64,000 nt of DNA, from the NCBI RefSeq assembly GCF_024320785.1, contig NZ_JANDBC010000003.1, positions 310,001-374,000 of the forward strand. The letters run 5' to 3'. Positions 63,037 through 64,000 of this stretch are shown in pieces (within the stretch, counting starts at the first letter, position 1; every line of letters starts with the position of its first letter). Source of the stretch: Gracilimonas sediminicola (GTDB lineage Bacteria; Bacteroidota; Rhodothermia; Balneolales; Balneolaceae). Position numbers and translations under genes: made by a program. The notes below the pieces were generated by a model that was not told where the DNA came from, ran no database searches, and saw nothing but the letters and a program-made list of their open reading frames with translations.

Positions 63037-64000
63037 TCTTCTGCAGCTTCCTCCACCCGGCTCATATTCATCATTAATGCCTCATAGTCAGAAAAAATAT
63101 GTTCCCAGGTATGATTTTCTTTTACCCGGTCAAAACGGGTATTAACGTACCGATTAAAATGTTGCCGGTTATTCCAAAGCCTTGTTATTTTTCCCGCCAG
63201 GCTTTCCAAAGAAGAACCGGGGGACGATACAAGACCATATTTCTCGGTTAAATCACCTACACGAAACCCAACGGGTAACGCCTTATGAGCTAAAGCCTCT
63301 AACATTACCAGTGGCTGAGATTCGTTGTGGCTGGTTATCGACAAAAAATCAAAATCACTAAAAAAGTTTTTGGCTGGCTGGTTCCAAATACATTCCACTT
63401 CCGGATAATCCCTGCAAACAGATCTAACCTGCTTTTCAAGCTCGTTTTCATTGGCATCACTTAAAAGCATTCGAAATTTAGGAGTGATACTTTGCCCTCT
63501 GAACCCATCCACCAACTCAAAAAAAGCAAGTGGATTCTTCATTTCTGCGCATCGCCCCACCCAACCAATTACCGGCCGATCCGCTCTGCTTTTCTCCGAT
63601 CTGAGCCAGGAAGCCGGGATTCCGTTGGGGATATATTTGATGTCCGTTGCGCCCAATTCTTTTTGATATGGAATATTCGATTCGGAAACCGTAACCACTT
63701 GCTCGGCATTCTTATAAGTGTATAAAGCAAGTTCTTTGAAAGAGGACATCATATTGATTTTATCACGGCTGCCTTCTGGAATTTTATATCCGCATTCCAG
63801 CGCAACCGCTCCCATTTCAATCTCCTTCCAGTAAATGGCATGTTCTGTCAATAGAAGCGGCGTGTCTGTTTGATTAGCAAATCTACTACCCAGCCACCCG
63901 GCAAAACCGGTATTGGTTACATGTACAAGATCAAAATCTGAATCCGAAAGTGTATAGCTCGACAACGACTGATTGTACCAATGTTCCAGGTAAGCCGAAG
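63033..64000 (-). CDS. Second PelF-like glycosyltransferase, partial (5' end outside window)
   Basis: The open frame continues past base 64000 without a start; the in-frame TTG at 63965 is internal because residues upstream (AYLEHWYNQ) are also coherent. The visible 322 codons include LLLTEHAIYWKEIEMG, matching the PelF mark of its neighbour, then KYIPNGIP, VIGWVGRCAEMKNPL as the linker, and SHNESQPLVMLEALA as the donor-site E-x7-E. It overlaps the next gene by 4 bases (GTGA). Two such enzymes in tandem suggest a heteropolymer or a primer/extender pair. Confidence 0.82.
   Translation of the reverse strand, partial: SAYLEHWYNQSLSSYTLSDSDFDLVHVTNTGFAGWLGSRFANQTDTPLLLTEHAIYWKEIEMGAVALECGYKIPEGSRDKINMMSSFKELALYTYKNAEQVVTVSESNIPYQKELGATDIKYIPNGIPASWLRSEKSRADRPVIGWVGRCAEMKNPLAFFELVDGFRGQSITPKFRMLLSDANENELEKQVRSVCRDYPEVECIWNQPAKNFFSDFDFLSITSHNESQPLVMLEALAHKALPVGFRVGDLTEKYGLVSSPGSSLESLAGKITRLWNNRQHFNRYVNTRFDRVKENHTWEHIFSDYEALMMNMSRVEEAAEE

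Noticed and set aside
63963-63965. TTG at 63965 as the start of the second PelF-like gene
   Set aside because: The frame stays open with coherent protein sequence up to base 64000, so the true start lies beyond the window.
1-64000. CRISPR arrays, tRNA/rRNA genes, prophage or insertion sequences
   Set aside because: Gaps between genes are short (the longest, 12861-13217, is the trp leader) and none shows regular spacer repeats, cloverleaf-like sequence or transposase coding.

Overview
The window reads as chromosome of a Gram-negative, moderately AT-rich marine-type bacterium of the Bacteroidota/Balneolota group, probably close to Balneola or Gracilimonas. I infer this from family content and style: DUF4837 and DUF5777 proteins, PorV/PorQ-type barrels beside a protein with a FlgD-like C-terminal domain, many lipoproteins, few clear Shine-Dalgarno sites, several TTG/GTG starts, and a pssA-psd pair. 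I see no rRNA, tRNA, CRISPR array, transposase or phage gene.

Layout. 1-3716: housekeeping genes (apt, tadA) and a biotin pair (BioC with an overlapping esterase-like gene). 3758-13217: a complete trp operon on the minus strand, ordered leader peptide, trpE, trpS, trpG, trpD, trpC, trpF, trpB, trpA and a DUF4837 lipoprotein. A classical attenuator precedes it: a 24-residue leader with three consecutive Trp codons, a pause hairpin, a 10-bp antiterminator and a U-tailed terminator. Palindromic repeats sit in several of its gene gaps. 13218-17673: a lipoprotein, a beta-propeller-like exported protein and two PorV/PorQ-like barrels. 17685-23748: an envelope polysaccharide cluster of translationally coupled genes (two glycosyltransferases, flippase, NodB-like deacetylase, WecB epimerase). 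23739-30255: a minus-strand operon aroE-pgeF-HDAC-like-dxr-rseP-psd-pssA. 30338-43689: SRPBCC protein, tmk, metG, a GH13 debranching-type enzyme, an NSS transporter, efp-accB-accC-gcvH, guaA and an AbgT transporter. 43830-50677: a TPR plus ligand-binding lipoprotein-like receptor, mltG, an Omp85-like barrel, an HD hydrolase, and a cytochrome c/YceI/DUF5777 trio.

50683-64000 is the most unusual region: a tightly overlapping minus-strand operon that looks like a rearranged Pel exopolysaccharide system. It encodes two PelF-like glycosyltransferases in tandem (the first runs off the window), a PelG-like transporter with a ~90-residue N-terminal extension, a soluble GAF-like/HD-GYP-like regulator where PelD would be expected, a stand-alone GH114 (polygalactosaminidase-type) lipoprotein, a 685-residue polytopic membrane protein, and a 1313-residue outer-membrane lipoprotein that joins a polysaccharide deacetylase, a TPR-like region and a C-terminal beta-barrel. 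This last protein combines roles that are split between PelA and PelB in Pseudomonas. TM2 and DUF2752 membrane proteins close the operon. The Pel assignment rests on motif recognition and gene order, not on a database search.
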